From NCBI GenBank assembly GCA_902518075.1, contig CABYEX010000033.1:1-14074 (forward strand): 14,074 bases of DNA. Direction: 5' to 3'. The notes under the pieces were generated by a model. The model saw only the letters and a list, made by a program, of their open reading frames with translations. It ran no database searches and was not told the DNA's origin. This document shows positions 6,392-13,504 of the stretch, in pieces. Position 1 is the stretch's first letter, and each line of letters begins with the position of its first letter. A program made the translations under genes and the position numbers. Source of the stretch: Halieaceae bacterium (GTDB lineage Bacteria; Pseudomonadota; Gammaproteobacteria; Pseudomonadales; Halieaceae).

Positions 6392-7921
6392 ATGTTGCGT
6401 CAGATTTTGCAGGTAGTTGCCTTACTGATCGGGTGGTTCAGCGCCGCGGCAGGCGCTATGGAGCGTCCCAATATTTTGGTGATTTGGGGTGACGATATCG
6501 GTTTCTGGAATTTGTCCACCAACAACATGGGCATGATGGGCTACCAAACCCCTAACATTGATCGTATTGCTGACGAGGGCGCCAAGTTCACCGACTACTA
6601 TGGGCAGCAAAGCTGCACTGCGGGACGCTCTGCCTTCATTACCGGACAGTCCCCGATTCGCACAGGCCTGACGAAGGTGGGTGTGCCGGGCGCTGATCTG
6701 GGCATCCGGCCTGAAGATGTGACCCTCGCCACGCTCCTAAAAGAACAAGGCTACACTACGGGGCAGTTCGGCAAGAACCACCTAGGGGACCGCAACGAGT
6801 TCTTGCCCACCGAGCACGGTTTTGACGAGTTCTTCGGCAACCTCTACCACTTGAATGCTGAGGAGGAACCTGAGGATCCGGACTACCCCCAAACCCCGGC
6901 TTTTCGTGAGCGCTTTGGGCCCCGCGGAGTCGTCCACAGCTTTGCCGACGGTCGCGTGACGGATACCGGACCGCTCAACAAAAAGCGCATGGAGACGGTC
7001 GATCTTGAGTTCCTCGACAGCGCCCAGCAATTTATTCAGCGCGCCGCGGAGGATGACAAGCCTTTTTTTGTTTGGTTCAACTCCACTCGCATGCATTTTT
7101 GGACGCATACCCCGGAAGAGGAAGAGGGCTTGTCCGGTCAGGGGTTTTATAACGACGCCATGGTGGGTCACGACAATCTGGTCGGCCGACTGCTGGATCA
7201 GCTTGATGACCTCGGCATCGCGGATAACACAATCGTTTTTTACAGCACCGACAACGGGCCGCACTTCAACACTTGGCCCGATGCGGCGATTACGCCTTTC
7301 AGAAGCGAGAAGAACACCAACTGGGAAGGGGGTTTCCGGGTGCCAGCCATGATTCGTTGGCCGGGCAAGATCCCCGCGGGCACGATTCTGAACGGCATGA
7401 TGTCGCACGAAGACTGGGTGCCCACGCTTATGACTGCGGCGGGTCGACCGACGGTGACCGAAGAACTGAAGGCCGGCGTGAACATCAATGGCCGCGACTA
7501 TCATAACCACTTGGATGGCTATGATTTCCTGCCTTACCTCACGGGTGAAGCTGACCGCGGCCCACGGAATACCTTTTACTACTGGAGCGACGATGGGTTA
7601 TTGACCGCGATGCGGGTTGGGGACTGGAAGGTCGTCTTTGCCGAACAGCGCGCTAAGGAATTTGATGTGTGGCGAGAGCAATTTCAAACGCTGCGGATTC
7701 CCAAGGTGTTCCATTTACGGCGCGACCCTTTCGAACGGGCCGATGAGCACTCCAACACTTACAACGACTGGTGGGTGCGCACAGCACTGCCGCGTTTGAC
7801 GATGGCGCGGGTGCAGCTACAGGGTTTTCTTGAGACGCTGAAGGTGTATCCGCCCCGTCAGCGCCCTGCGACCTTTACCATCGATCAATTGATGGAGCAG
7901 TTATACGAACGCGCCGAGTAA
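6392..7921 (+). CDS. Exported type I sulfatase (arylsulfatase-like)
   Basis: A 509-residue sulfatase with an N-terminal signal peptide (hydrophobic core about 4-18, likely cut after 'AAAGA' near residue 22). It is therefore probably periplasmic. Conserved active-site parts are D34/D35 ('WGDDIGF'), C75 in 'CTAGR', K128 and H130 ('GKNHLGD'), H235, D287/N288 ('STDNGPH') and K307 ('EKNTNWEGG'). C75 would be converted to formylglycine; the motif is C-x-A-x-R where the textbook form is C-x-P-x-R. Enzymes of this class remove sulfate esters from aryl compounds or polysaccharides; the substrate is unknown. ATG at 6392 follows GGGGGA by 4 bases. The gene is divergent from the FAH-family hydrolase and ends 25 bases before a strong terminator. 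No formylglycine-generating enzyme or polysaccharide-use genes are in the window. Confidence 0.9.
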   Translation: MLRQILQVVALLIGWFSAAAGAMERPNILVIWGDDIGFWNLSTNNMGMMGYQTPNIDRIADEGAKFTDYYGQQSCTAGRSAFITGQSPIRTGLTKVGVPGADLGIRPEDVTLATLLKEQGYTTGQFGKNHLGDRNEFLPTEHGFDEFFGNLYHLNAEEEPEDPDYPQTPAFRERFGPRGVVHSFADGRVTDTGPLNKKRMETVDLEFLDSAQQFIQRAAEDDKPFFVWFNSTRMHFWTHTPEEEEGLSGQGFYNDAMVGHDNLVGRLLDQLDDLGIADNTIVFYSTDNGPHFNTWPDAAITPFRSEKNTNWEGGFRVPAMIRWPGKIPAGTILNGMMSHEDWVPTLMTAAGRPTVTEELKAGVNINGRDYHNHLDGYDFLPYLTGEADRGPRNTFYYWSDDGLLTAMRVGDWKVVFAEQRAKEFDVWREQFQTLRIPKVFHLRRDPFERADEHSNTYNDWWVRTALPRLTMARVQLQGFLETLKVYPPRQRPATFTIDQLMEQLYERAE

Positions 7922-7946
7922 CGGCCTCGAGCGCTGACTGAGAAAT

Positions 7947-7976
7947 AAAAAAGCGAGCTGGAAGGCTCGCTTTTTT
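7947..7976. terminator. Bidirectional rho-independent terminator
   Basis: A perfect 12-pair stem runs A6-GCGAGC, loop TGGAAG, then GCTCGC-T6. The A tract on the left and T tract on the right make it work on both strands. It lies between the sulfatase stop (7921) and the stop of the convergent dehydrogenase (7998), so it can end both transcripts. Confidence 0.92.
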
Positions 7977-7997
7977 GGTTGAGGGTCTTGTGGGCGA

Positions 7998-8804
7998 TCA
8001 ATGCGCGCCGGACGGGTCGACCTCCCAGCTCTCGGTGAGGAAGGCGTGTACCACGCCGCCATCTACCGCGATGGTCTCGCCCACAACGTAGTTACCTGCG
8101 CGCGACGCAAGGTAGATGGCCACGCCCGCCATGTCCTCGTCATTACCGATGCGGCCCGCTGGCACGTGCTGGCCCACGATATCGCCCAAATCCCGCGCGG
8201 CTTTATTCATATCAGAGGCAAACGCGCCGGGTGCGATACCCGTGACCAGAATGCCGTCTTTCACCAGTCGCGCTGCGAGTCGCTTGGTCAGGTTGATGAC
8301 CGCCGCCTTGGAGGCTTGATAGCTATAGGTTTCCCAGGGGTTCAGCCGCAGGCCGTCGATCGAGGCGATATTAACTACCTTTGCTGGCTGCTCATCCGAT
8401 GCGCCGGCTTTAAGCAGGCCGTGCATTGCCTGGGTCAAGAAAAAGATTGACTTCACGTTGAGGTCCATGACCTTGTCCCATCCCGCTTCAGGAAAGGTTT
8501 CAAAGGACTCGCCCCAAGCGGCGCCCGCGTTATTCACGAGAATATCGATTCCGGATTCGTGCTCAGCCATAGTGGTGGCCAAGGCCTTACAGCCGTCCAC
8601 GGTAGAGATGTCCTGCGGTACGGCAATACAGTTGGGCCCCAACTCTTCGGCGACGGCCTCGCAGACGTCCGCTTTGCGGCTCGAGATATACACTTTGGCA
8701 CCCTGAGCAATGAAACCGGTGGCGATCATCTTGCCGATGCCCCGTGAGCCGCCGGTGACCAGCGCAGTACGCCCAGCCAAAGAAAAGAGAGATTGGGTAT
8801 CCAT
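7998..8804 (-). CDS. Short-chain dehydrogenase/reductase, RhlG-like
   Basis: A 268-residue classical SDR. The cofactor loop is 'TGGSRGIG' (17-24), 'NNAG' is at 91-94, and the catalytic tetrad is N116, S148, Y162 and K166 ('YQASK'). 'SSR' at about 41-43, after beta-2, suggests NADPH preference. Several stretches follow the pattern I recall for Pseudomonas RhlG: 'SLAGR.ALVTGGSRGIG', 'NNAG..WG...E..P..GW.KVM.LNV' and the 'DGG' end. RhlG is an NADPH-dependent beta-ketoacyl reductase. The exact substrate here is unknown, and the wider 3-oxoacyl-ACP reductase/glucose dehydrogenase group is the alternative. ATG at 8804 follows AAAGGA by 8 bases; an upstream TTG at 8810 is less likely. The gene ends before the shared terminator and may be last in a unit with the methyltransferase and the propeller protein. 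Confidence 0.87.
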   Translation of the reverse strand: MDTQSLFSLAGRTALVTGGSRGIGKMIATGFIAQGAKVYISSRKADVCEAVAEELGPNCIAVPQDISTVDGCKALATTMAEHESGIDILVNNAGAAWGESFETFPEAGWDKVMDLNVKSIFFLTQAMHGLLKAGASDEQPAKVVNIASIDGLRLNPWETYSYQASKAAVINLTKRLAARLVKDGILVTGIAPGAFASDMNKAARDLGDIVGQHVPAGRIGNDEDMAGVAIYLASRAGNYVVGETIAVDGGVVHAFLTESWEVDPSGAH

Positions 8805-8885
8805 GAACAATATCCTTTGTGAGGATTCGGGAGGAGCCGCAGCTCAATTGGCACGGATTATGCCATAAGTGATGGCGAGCTCAGC

Positions 8886-9731
8886 CTACTGGCGCGCTGT
8901 GACCTGCCAAAATTGGCCATCGAGGGTCATGCCTGTATCTTCGCTGTAGAACGGTTTAACCGCATCAGCGACTTTGTCACGAACCGGCTGCTGCAGATCC
9001 TCGGGAGCATCGCGCACCATCTGTGCGATCGGACCGATCTGAACCAGCCGCTTGACAATATTGGTAAGGCTCAACCCGCGTCCAAAGGTCAATGGTTGTT
9101 GCAGCGGCGTCACGGCGACACTCTCAAACCCCGAGTTGATTAACACTGCCGTGACGTAGTCGGCCTCCTCAAACGCGAAAGGGCCCGGGGTGCGCGGTGG
9201 CACCTCTGGCGGTGCCGGTAACAGCTCGAGGGCCGCCATCGCCGGTACGGTCATAAACGGATTGACGGCGCGAGGTTGCCAGCAGCAAAACGCGAGACGG
9301 CCCGATGCACGCAGGGCGCTGCGGATGTTGGTGAAAGCTGCGACGGGATCTTCAAAGAACATCACACCGAAACGCGAGAAGACCATGTCATAACACTCTG
9401 GCTCAAAAGCATGCGTTTGCGCATCCGCCTCGACAAAGTGAATCGAGCTGCGCTCGGCGGCAAAGTGACTTGCGACGGCCAACATGGGCGCGGAGATGTC
9501 GACCCCGGTTACCGAGCCCTCTGCGCCGACTCGGCCGGCGAGGCTTAGCGAGGTGTGGCCACAACCACAGCCAATGTCGAGCACGTGTTCTCCCGGCTGC
9601 GGCGCCAGCGTGTCCATCACATACTCACCCAGTGGCTGCAACATGGCTTCCATGAGTGCATCCTGGGTGACCCAGTTGCGACCCGTCTCGCCGTTCCAGA
9701 ATTCGATTTGTGTGGCGTTATCTATGGTCAT
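8886..9731 (-). CDS. Class I SAM-dependent methyltransferase
   Basis: A 281-residue protein. The SAM-binding motif I is 'LDIGCGCG' at 51-58, 'GVDIS' at 76-80 is the acidic end of beta-2, and 'EADAQ' at 101-105 and 'SRFGVMFF' at 119-126 follow the UbiE/type-11 pattern. The leading 'FWNG..G..WV..' segment (11-21) is typical of this methyltransferase group. The C-terminal half (about 150-281) is a variable substrate lid with no motif I recognise, so the methylated molecule is not known; no quinone or lipid genes are next to it. The start is ATG at 9731, with only a weak ribosome-binding site. The gap to the downstream dehydrogenase is 81 bases and to the upstream propeller gene 55 bases, all on one strand, so a shared transcript is plausible. 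Confidence 0.87.
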   Translation of the reverse strand: MTIDNATQIEFWNGETGRNWVTQDALMEAMLQPLGEYVMDTLAPQPGEHVLDIGCGCGHTSLSLAGRVGAEGSVTGVDISAPMLAVASHFAAERSSIHFVEADAQTHAFEPECYDMVFSRFGVMFFEDPVAAFTNIRSALRASGRLAFCCWQPRAVNPFMTVPAMAALELLPAPPEVPPRTPGPFAFEEADYVTAVLINSGFESVAVTPLQQPLTFGRGLSLTNIVKRLVQIGPIAQMVRDAPEDLQQPVRDKVADAVKPFYSEDTGMTLDGQFWQVTARQ

Positions 9732-9786
9732 GTCAGCTTCAGCGATTCAGAGGTATCGAGATTTAGAGATAAATAGAGACACGGTT

Positions 9787-10845
9787 TCAAGGCTTCGGCA
9801 AGATCCCAATTGCTTCGGTTTCCAAACTGCCCAGATAAAGCGTATCGCCACAGGGTGTGACTCCGGTGATGTATTGGAAGGCGTTATCCTGATCCTGCAG
9901 GTTGTGAATAACCTCGCCCTCGAGATTCACACCAATCACAAAGCTTGCGGGCTGGGCGGCTGCTTCAAGCCACTGGATCGGTAGGTAGGACAGCAGCGCT
10001 CTTAGGCGTGGCAGCGTGGCCAGTGAATCGAGACTGGCACGCAGTGAGGGCATGGCAATCCAAAAGGTGTTCTCGCCGTCAAAACGGATGTTGTCCGGTG
10101 TGCCCGGTAACTCGTCTATGAAGACATCTTGCTGGCCAGCTTTTTCGCCTTTCAGCCACAGCCGGTGTACCCGGCCCATGCCTGTCTCATTGACCAGCAC
10201 ATAGTCCTCGTTCGGGCCGAGGGTTACACCGTTGGCAAAAAAAAGGCCGTCCATCATGACTTTGGTTTGTTGCGTTGCTGGGTCATAGCGGAGCAGTCTG
10301 CCGGTGCGGCTCCCCTCAAAAAAATCTAGCGCGACCTGCGTGTAGTCAAACCGCTGGCTGGCGTCCGAAAACCAAATGCGCCCGTTACTATCGACATCGA
10401 GATCATCAACGAAGCGCAGGGGCACGCCGTCGAGATTAGTAGCCAGTAAGGTGATATCGCCACTGGCATCCATATGCAGCAAGCCCGCCATGGAATCAGC
10501 GATCCAGAGGCCGCTCTGCCCATCGGGTCTCAGACCCAGCGGCCGCCCGGCGGTATTGCCAAGCTCAATCCATTTTCCCTGTGTGTCGGAACGCAACACG
10601 GCGCCGCCGTCAAGGCTGGTGTAGAGCCTGCCTTGCGCATCACAGGCTACGTGTTCGGGGGCAGTGCCGACCGGCACCGCGGTAATCACCGAAAGCGCCT
10701 GATTAGCCGCGAAGATGCCGGTTAGCCCTGGGTTGTAGGGTGGGGTCCAACTAACTGCGTTGACCGGCGCCCATTGCGGCAACACGATCAGGGCGATCAA
10801 CCCCAAAACAAAAAGGCTGATCGCGACTTTCGCAACGCGTTTCAC
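9787..10845 (-). CDS. Membrane-anchored SMP-30/strictosidine-synthase-like six-bladed propeller protein
   Basis: A 352-residue protein. Residues about 6-24 are a hydrophobic helix after two basic residues, so it is probably an uncleaved signal anchor or signal peptide, with the rest periplasmic. The body shows repeated blade-edge patterns: 'GTAPEHVACDAQGRLYTS', 'GRPLGLRPD....LWIAD', 'VDDLDVDSNGRIWFSD', 'ANGVTLGP', and 'PDNIRFDGENTFWIA'. This is the order seen in strictosidine synthase/APMAP-like and gluconolactonase-like (SMP-30) propellers. Many members are Ca-dependent lactonases or arylesterases; the substrate here is not evident. The start is GTG at 10845. There is an AGG about 12 bases upstream, but no strong ribosome-binding site. 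It may lead a transcript that continues into the methyltransferase. Confidence 0.82.
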   Translation of the reverse strand: MKRVAKVAISLFVLGLIALIVLPQWAPVNAVSWTPPYNPGLTGIFAANQALSVITAVPVGTAPEHVACDAQGRLYTSLDGGAVLRSDTQGKWIELGNTAGRPLGLRPDGQSGLWIADSMAGLLHMDASGDITLLATNLDGVPLRFVDDLDVDSNGRIWFSDASQRFDYTQVALDFFEGSRTGRLLRYDPATQQTKVMMDGLFFANGVTLGPNEDYVLVNETGMGRVHRLWLKGEKAGQQDVFIDELPGTPDNIRFDGENTFWIAMPSLRASLDSLATLPRLRALLSYLPIQWLEAAAQPASFVIGVNLEGEVIHNLQDQDNAFQYITGVTPCGDTLYLGSLETEAIGILPKP

Positions 10846-10900
10846 AGGTCGGAACCTCGCTTACATGCCACTAGAGGAGGCTATCAGAGTGTTATCCATC

Positions 10901-10920
10901 GCAGCACACAATTGTGCTGC
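10901..10920. promoter_or_regulatory. Perfect inverted repeat, candidate operator
   Basis: GCAGCACA, loop CAAT, TGTGCTGC: eight perfect pairs, with an inner full palindrome CACAATTGTG. It lies 55 bases upstream of the propeller start on the minus strand. There is no T tract, so a terminator is unlikely; a repressor or activator binding site is the better guess. Confidence 0.45.
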
Positions 10921-11070
10921 CCAGTCACTGACCACGCGATCCGCTGAAGCCTGGTAACTAATATGTTTGGCATGGTTCAAGGTTAAGATCGTTGTGTTTA
11001 TGGTGTCTCTCCTCTCCTTCGACACTTGGTAGAGGACTTTCTTGCAAAGTTTATGACTCTAATGTTCCAG

Positions 11071-11094
11071 AAGGCGCCTCCATGAGGCCTCCTT
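11071..11094. other. Interrupted hairpin in non-coding region
   Basis: AAGG and GCCTC pair with GAGGC and CCTT around a three-base loop (CAT), with one base against two bulged between the stem halves. It is followed by T-ATAAA only, too short a T run for a convincing terminator. It could be the end of a small RNA or a decayed terminator. Confidence 0.3.
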
Positions 11095-11159
11095 TATAAA
11101 CGATTTACCGTGATTTGCTACTGGTGAAAAATCGAGCCGAAGCGCAATTGAGCGGGTCT

Positions 11160-11177
11160 TCAGCCCCTATGGGCTGA
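11160..11177. other. Seven-pair hairpin upstream of the HD-ars cluster
   Basis: TCAGCCC, loop CTAT, GGGCTGA; a perfect seven-pair stem about 35 bases upstream of the candidate -35 box of the next gene. There is no T tract. It may be an operator or part of a small RNA. Confidence 0.35.
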
Positions 11178-11211
11178 TTAAGGGCGCTCGAGGCGCCGTG
11201 GCGGAGCGTTG

Positions 11212-11240
11212 TTGAAGCACCTGCAACACAGCAGTATTCT
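11212..11240 (+). promoter_or_regulatory. Candidate sigma-70 promoter of the HD-arsC-acr3 cluster
   Basis: TTGAAG (11212-11217) and TATTCT (11235-11240) are exactly 17 bases apart; four of six positions in each match consensus. The predicted start near 11247 gives a leader of about 50 bases before the ATG at 11298. No ArsR-type operator is recognisable nearby. Confidence 0.45.
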
Positions 11241-11297
11241 CTACGTCATTAATGCTGGAGAGCCAGTGTGTTGTGCGCCGCCAACAGGAGAGAACCC

Positions 11298-11885
11298 ATG
11301 AACCAGGCCTTACCGAAACGCGCCCAGTTCCATCATATGAAGGATGGCACTAAGGAAGACTGGGAAATTATCGACGCCGAATTTTTGGAGTTTCGAGGTG
11401 ACGTTTGCAAGCGGATTATGGCTCACCTCGTGCTACTTGAGGGCGATTGCGGAGGCTTTGCCATAGACCGGCTGACTCACAGCCTGCAAACCGCAACACT
11501 GGCCCATAAAGACGGAAAAGATGAAGAGTACGTGGTGTGTGCCTTGTTACACGACATTGGTGACACGCTGGGTCCCGCCAACCATGCCGATGTTGCGGCC
11601 GTGCTTCTTGAGCCCTACGTGAGTGAGGCCAACCACTGGATGGTCAAGCATCACGCTATTTTTCAGGGATACTACTTTTTTCACTACATGGGCCTCGATA
11701 GGGATCTCAGGGATCAATACAAGGACCATCCTCACTACGAGCGCACGTTGGAATTCATCGAAAAATACGACGCCCCCGCCTTCGACCCCGCGGCAGAGTG
11801 CTACGAACTGTCATTTTTCGAGCCTATGATGGAGCGGGTGTTTAAAAAGCCCAAGCGATCGCTGTATATCAGAGATTCTGATTGA
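11298..11885 (+). CDS. HD-domain protein, PhnZ/MIOX-like putative diiron oxygenase
   Basis: A 195-residue HD-domain protein. H61 ('THSLQ'), H85-D86 ('ALLHDIGD'), H96 ('NHADVAA'), H118 ('MVKHHAIF') and D158 ('EKYDAPAFD') line up in order with the six metal ligands known in PhnZ (H34, H58, D59, H80, H104, D161). The 'HSLQ' and 'ALLHD.G' segments are also shared. PhnZ-type and inositol-oxygenase-type HD proteins use a mixed-valent Fe(II)/Fe(III) pair to oxidise C-H bonds, so annotation as a phosphohydrolase would probably mislead. Close relatives are common in marine bacteria, with unknown substrate. ATG at 11298 is set by AGGAG 7 bases upstream; a GTG at 11268 is possible but less good. It is followed by arsC on the same strand after 34 bases. 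No PhnY/TmpA-like hydroxylase partner is in the window. Confidence 0.83.
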   Translation: MNQALPKRAQFHHMKDGTKEDWEIIDAEFLEFRGDVCKRIMAHLVLLEGDCGGFAIDRLTHSLQTATLAHKDGKDEEYVVCALLHDIGDTLGPANHADVAAVLLEPYVSEANHWMVKHHAIFQGYYFFHYMGLDRDLRDQYKDHPHYERTLEFIEKYDAPAFDPAAECYELSFFEPMMERVFKKPKRSLYIRDSD

Positions 11886-11919
11886 TCCGTTTACGGTGGG
11901 CTCTGAAGTGGAACCCGTC

Positions 11920-12339
11920 GTGAAATTGCTGTTCATTTGTACCCACAACCGTTGCCGCAGTATCTTGTGTGAGGCCATTGCGTCCCAGCGCGGCGCCGGT
12001 TCTCTTGAGGCGGCCAGCGCGGGTAGCGCACCGGTTGATGCTGTGCATCCCCTGACCCTGCGCTATCTCGCAGAGCGCGGTTACCAAACGACCGGATTGC
12101 AGAGCCAATCCTGGGAAGACCTCGCTACTTTTAACCCTGACCGGGTAGTCACCGTCTGTGACAGCGCGGCCGGGGAGTCCTGTCCGCTTTGGATGGGTGA
12201 GATCGACAAGCACCACTGGGGGCTGCCCGACCCTTCCCGCGCTCAGGGCGACGCCGCGACTATTCGTAGTGCGTTTATGGCGGTGATTGATCGCATCGAG
12301 AGCAAAGTCGATGAGTGGGTGCGTGAGATTGAATCCTGA
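11920..12339 (+). CDS. arsC: Arsenate reductase ArsC, low-molecular-weight phosphatase type (thioredoxin-coupled)
   Basis: A 139-residue ArsC of the protein-tyrosine-phosphatase fold. The active-site loop is C7-x5-R13 ('CTHNRCRS'), D104-P105 is the general-acid loop, and C80 and C88 match the two relay cysteines of the S. aureus pI258 and B. subtilis enzymes (there C82 and C89). It reduces arsenate to arsenite in the cytoplasm, using the cysteine relay and probably thioredoxin. The start is uncertain. GTG at 11920 gives the family-like beginning 'MKLLFICTHN' and has GGA 7 bases upstream; GTG at 11896 or 11908 would add 8 or 4 residues. The arsenite exporter ACR3 starts 34 bases downstream, and the HD-domain gene ends 34 bases upstream. 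Confidence 0.9.
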   Translation: MKLLFICTHNRCRSILCEAIASQRGAGSLEAASAGSAPVDAVHPLTLRYLAERGYQTTGLQSQSWEDLATFNPDRVVTVCDSAAGESCPLWMGEIDKHHWGLPDPSRAQGDAATIRSAFMAVIDRIESKVDEWVREIES

Positions 12340-12373
12340 GTGTGTGATGCCATGGTTGTGAAAGGAGTTCACA

Positions 12374-13381
12374 ATGGGCATTTTTGAACGGTACCTGAGC
12401 GTTTGGGTGGGCCTCTGTATCCTGCTCGGCGTTGTGCTGGGTAACGCCGCGCCAGACGTGTTTACGGCGGTCGCCGCCTTTGAGTTTGCGGGGGTAAATC
12501 TGGCAGTAGCGGCGCTCATCTGGATCATGATTTACCCGATGATGGTGCAGGTCGATTTTGGGTCGATCCGAGATATTCGGAACAAACCAAAGGGTCTGAT
12601 CATCACTTTGGTCGTAAATTGGCTGATCAAGCCCTTCACGATGGCGGCCCTTGGGTGGTTGTTTTTCAGGGTGTTCTTTGCGGATCTCGTGGATCCGGAA
12701 ACTGCGACGGAATATATCGCCGGGATGATTCTGCTGGGGGTCGCACCGTGCACCGCCATGGTTTTTGTGTGGAGTCATCTGACCAAAGGGGACGCGAATT
12801 ACACCCTTGTGCAGGTCTCTGTGAATGACCTGATTATGATTTTTGCCTTTGCTCCGCTGGCGGGATTTCTTCTGGGCGTGACAGATGTGGTGGTCCCTTG
12901 GGAGACGCTTCTCCTTTCCGTCCTGCTTTACGTTGTGATTCCGCTGGCGGCCGGCATAGTGACGCGTAAGGCCTTGCATCGCCCCGACAGTCCCGAGCGG
13001 CTAGCGTCACTGTTGAATGCGCTGAAGCCCTATTCGATAGCAGGCCTGCTGGGTACGGTGGTGCTGCTATTTGGCCTTCAGGCCGAGACCATCGTGGCGC
13101 AGCCGCTGGACATCGTGCTGATTGCTATCCCGCTGCTTATTCAAACCTACGGAATTTTTGCTGTGGCCTATCTTGCGGCGCGCTGGTGGCGGGTAGAGCA
13201 CGCGGTTGCGGCGCCTTGCGCACTCATCGGTACCTCGAACTTCTTTGAGTTGGCCGTGGCGGTCGCGATCAGCCTGTTTGGCCTGCACTCCGGAGCGGCG
13301 TTGGCCACCGTGGTGGGCGTGTTGGTTGAAGTGCCGGTGATGCTCTCGCTGGTGGCCATTGTGAATCGCACGCGCTGGTAG
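12374..13381 (+). CDS. acr3: ACR3-family arsenite efflux transporter
   Basis: A 335-residue membrane protein with about ten hydrophobic helices, the usual size of bacterial ACR3. Family signatures are plain: 'MMVQVDFG' near 56-63, 'NWLIKPF' near 82-88, '[13 protein letters not shown]' with C126, 'QVSVNDLIM' at 147-155, '[16 protein letters not shown]' at 281-296, and E319 in 'LVEVP'. The cysteine and glutamate correspond to residues needed for transport in studied members. It expels arsenite, As(OH)3, using the proton gradient, completing detoxification after ArsC. The ribosome-binding site AAAGGAG lies 6 bases before the ATG. It is very probably co-transcribed with arsC. Confidence 0.95.
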   Translation: MGIFERYLSVWVGLCILLGVVLGNAAPDVFTAVAAFEFAGVNLAVAALIWIMIYPMMVQVDFGSIRDIRNKPKGLIITLVVNWLIKPFTMAALGWLFFRVFFADLVDPETATEYIAGMILLGVAPCTAMVFVWSHLTKGDANYTLVQVSVNDLIMIFAFAPLAGFLLGVTDVVVPWETLLLSVLLYVVIPLAAGIVTRKALHRPDSPERLASLLNALKPYSIAGLLGTVVLLFGLQAETIVAQPLDIVLIAIPLLIQTYGIFAVAYLAARWWRVEHAVAAPCALIGTSNFFELAVAVAISLFGLHSGAALATVVGVLVEVPVMLSLVAIVNRTRW

Positions 13382-13398
13382 CCTGATCCGGCGTCGCG

Positions 13399-13414
13399 AG
13401 GGCGGCCCCGCCCT
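13399..13414. terminator. Weak hairpin after acr3, possible terminator
   Basis: AGGGCG, loop GCCC, CGCCCT: six GC-rich pairs starting 18 bases after the ACR3 stop. There is no T tract, so if it stops transcription it is inefficient or needs Rho. Confidence 0.3.
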
Positions 13415-13504
13415 GATAAGCTTGGTTCAATAGTGAGTGCGTCGCGATGGCCTCGCGGTCGTGATCCCACAAGACTACAGAGCAAAATAAAAAGGAGAGC
13501 CGCC

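Larger units (their letters stand above)
10846..11297. other. Non-coding region with several hairpins between divergent genes
   Basis: This is about 450 bases between two divergent starts, the propeller gene (minus) and the HD-domain gene (plus). No credible gene is seen on either strand; the only open frames are short and lack ribosome-binding sites. It contains a perfect inverted repeat (10901-10920), an interrupted hairpin (11071-11094), a seven-pair hairpin (11160-11177), a small GGCGC/GCGCC hairpin near 11182-11196 and a good promoter candidate (11212-11240). Confidence 0.6.

Noticed and set aside
6782..7510. 242-codon minus-strand open frame.
   Set aside because: It is antisense to the sulfatase, with His/Val/Arg-rich composition typical of a shadow frame.
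11869..12979. Two long minus-strand open frames (219 and 234 codons) under arsC and acr3.
   Set aside because: Both are antisense to clear arsC and acr3 genes; the second is highly charged and rich in His and Gln, as expected for the reverse of a membrane protein.
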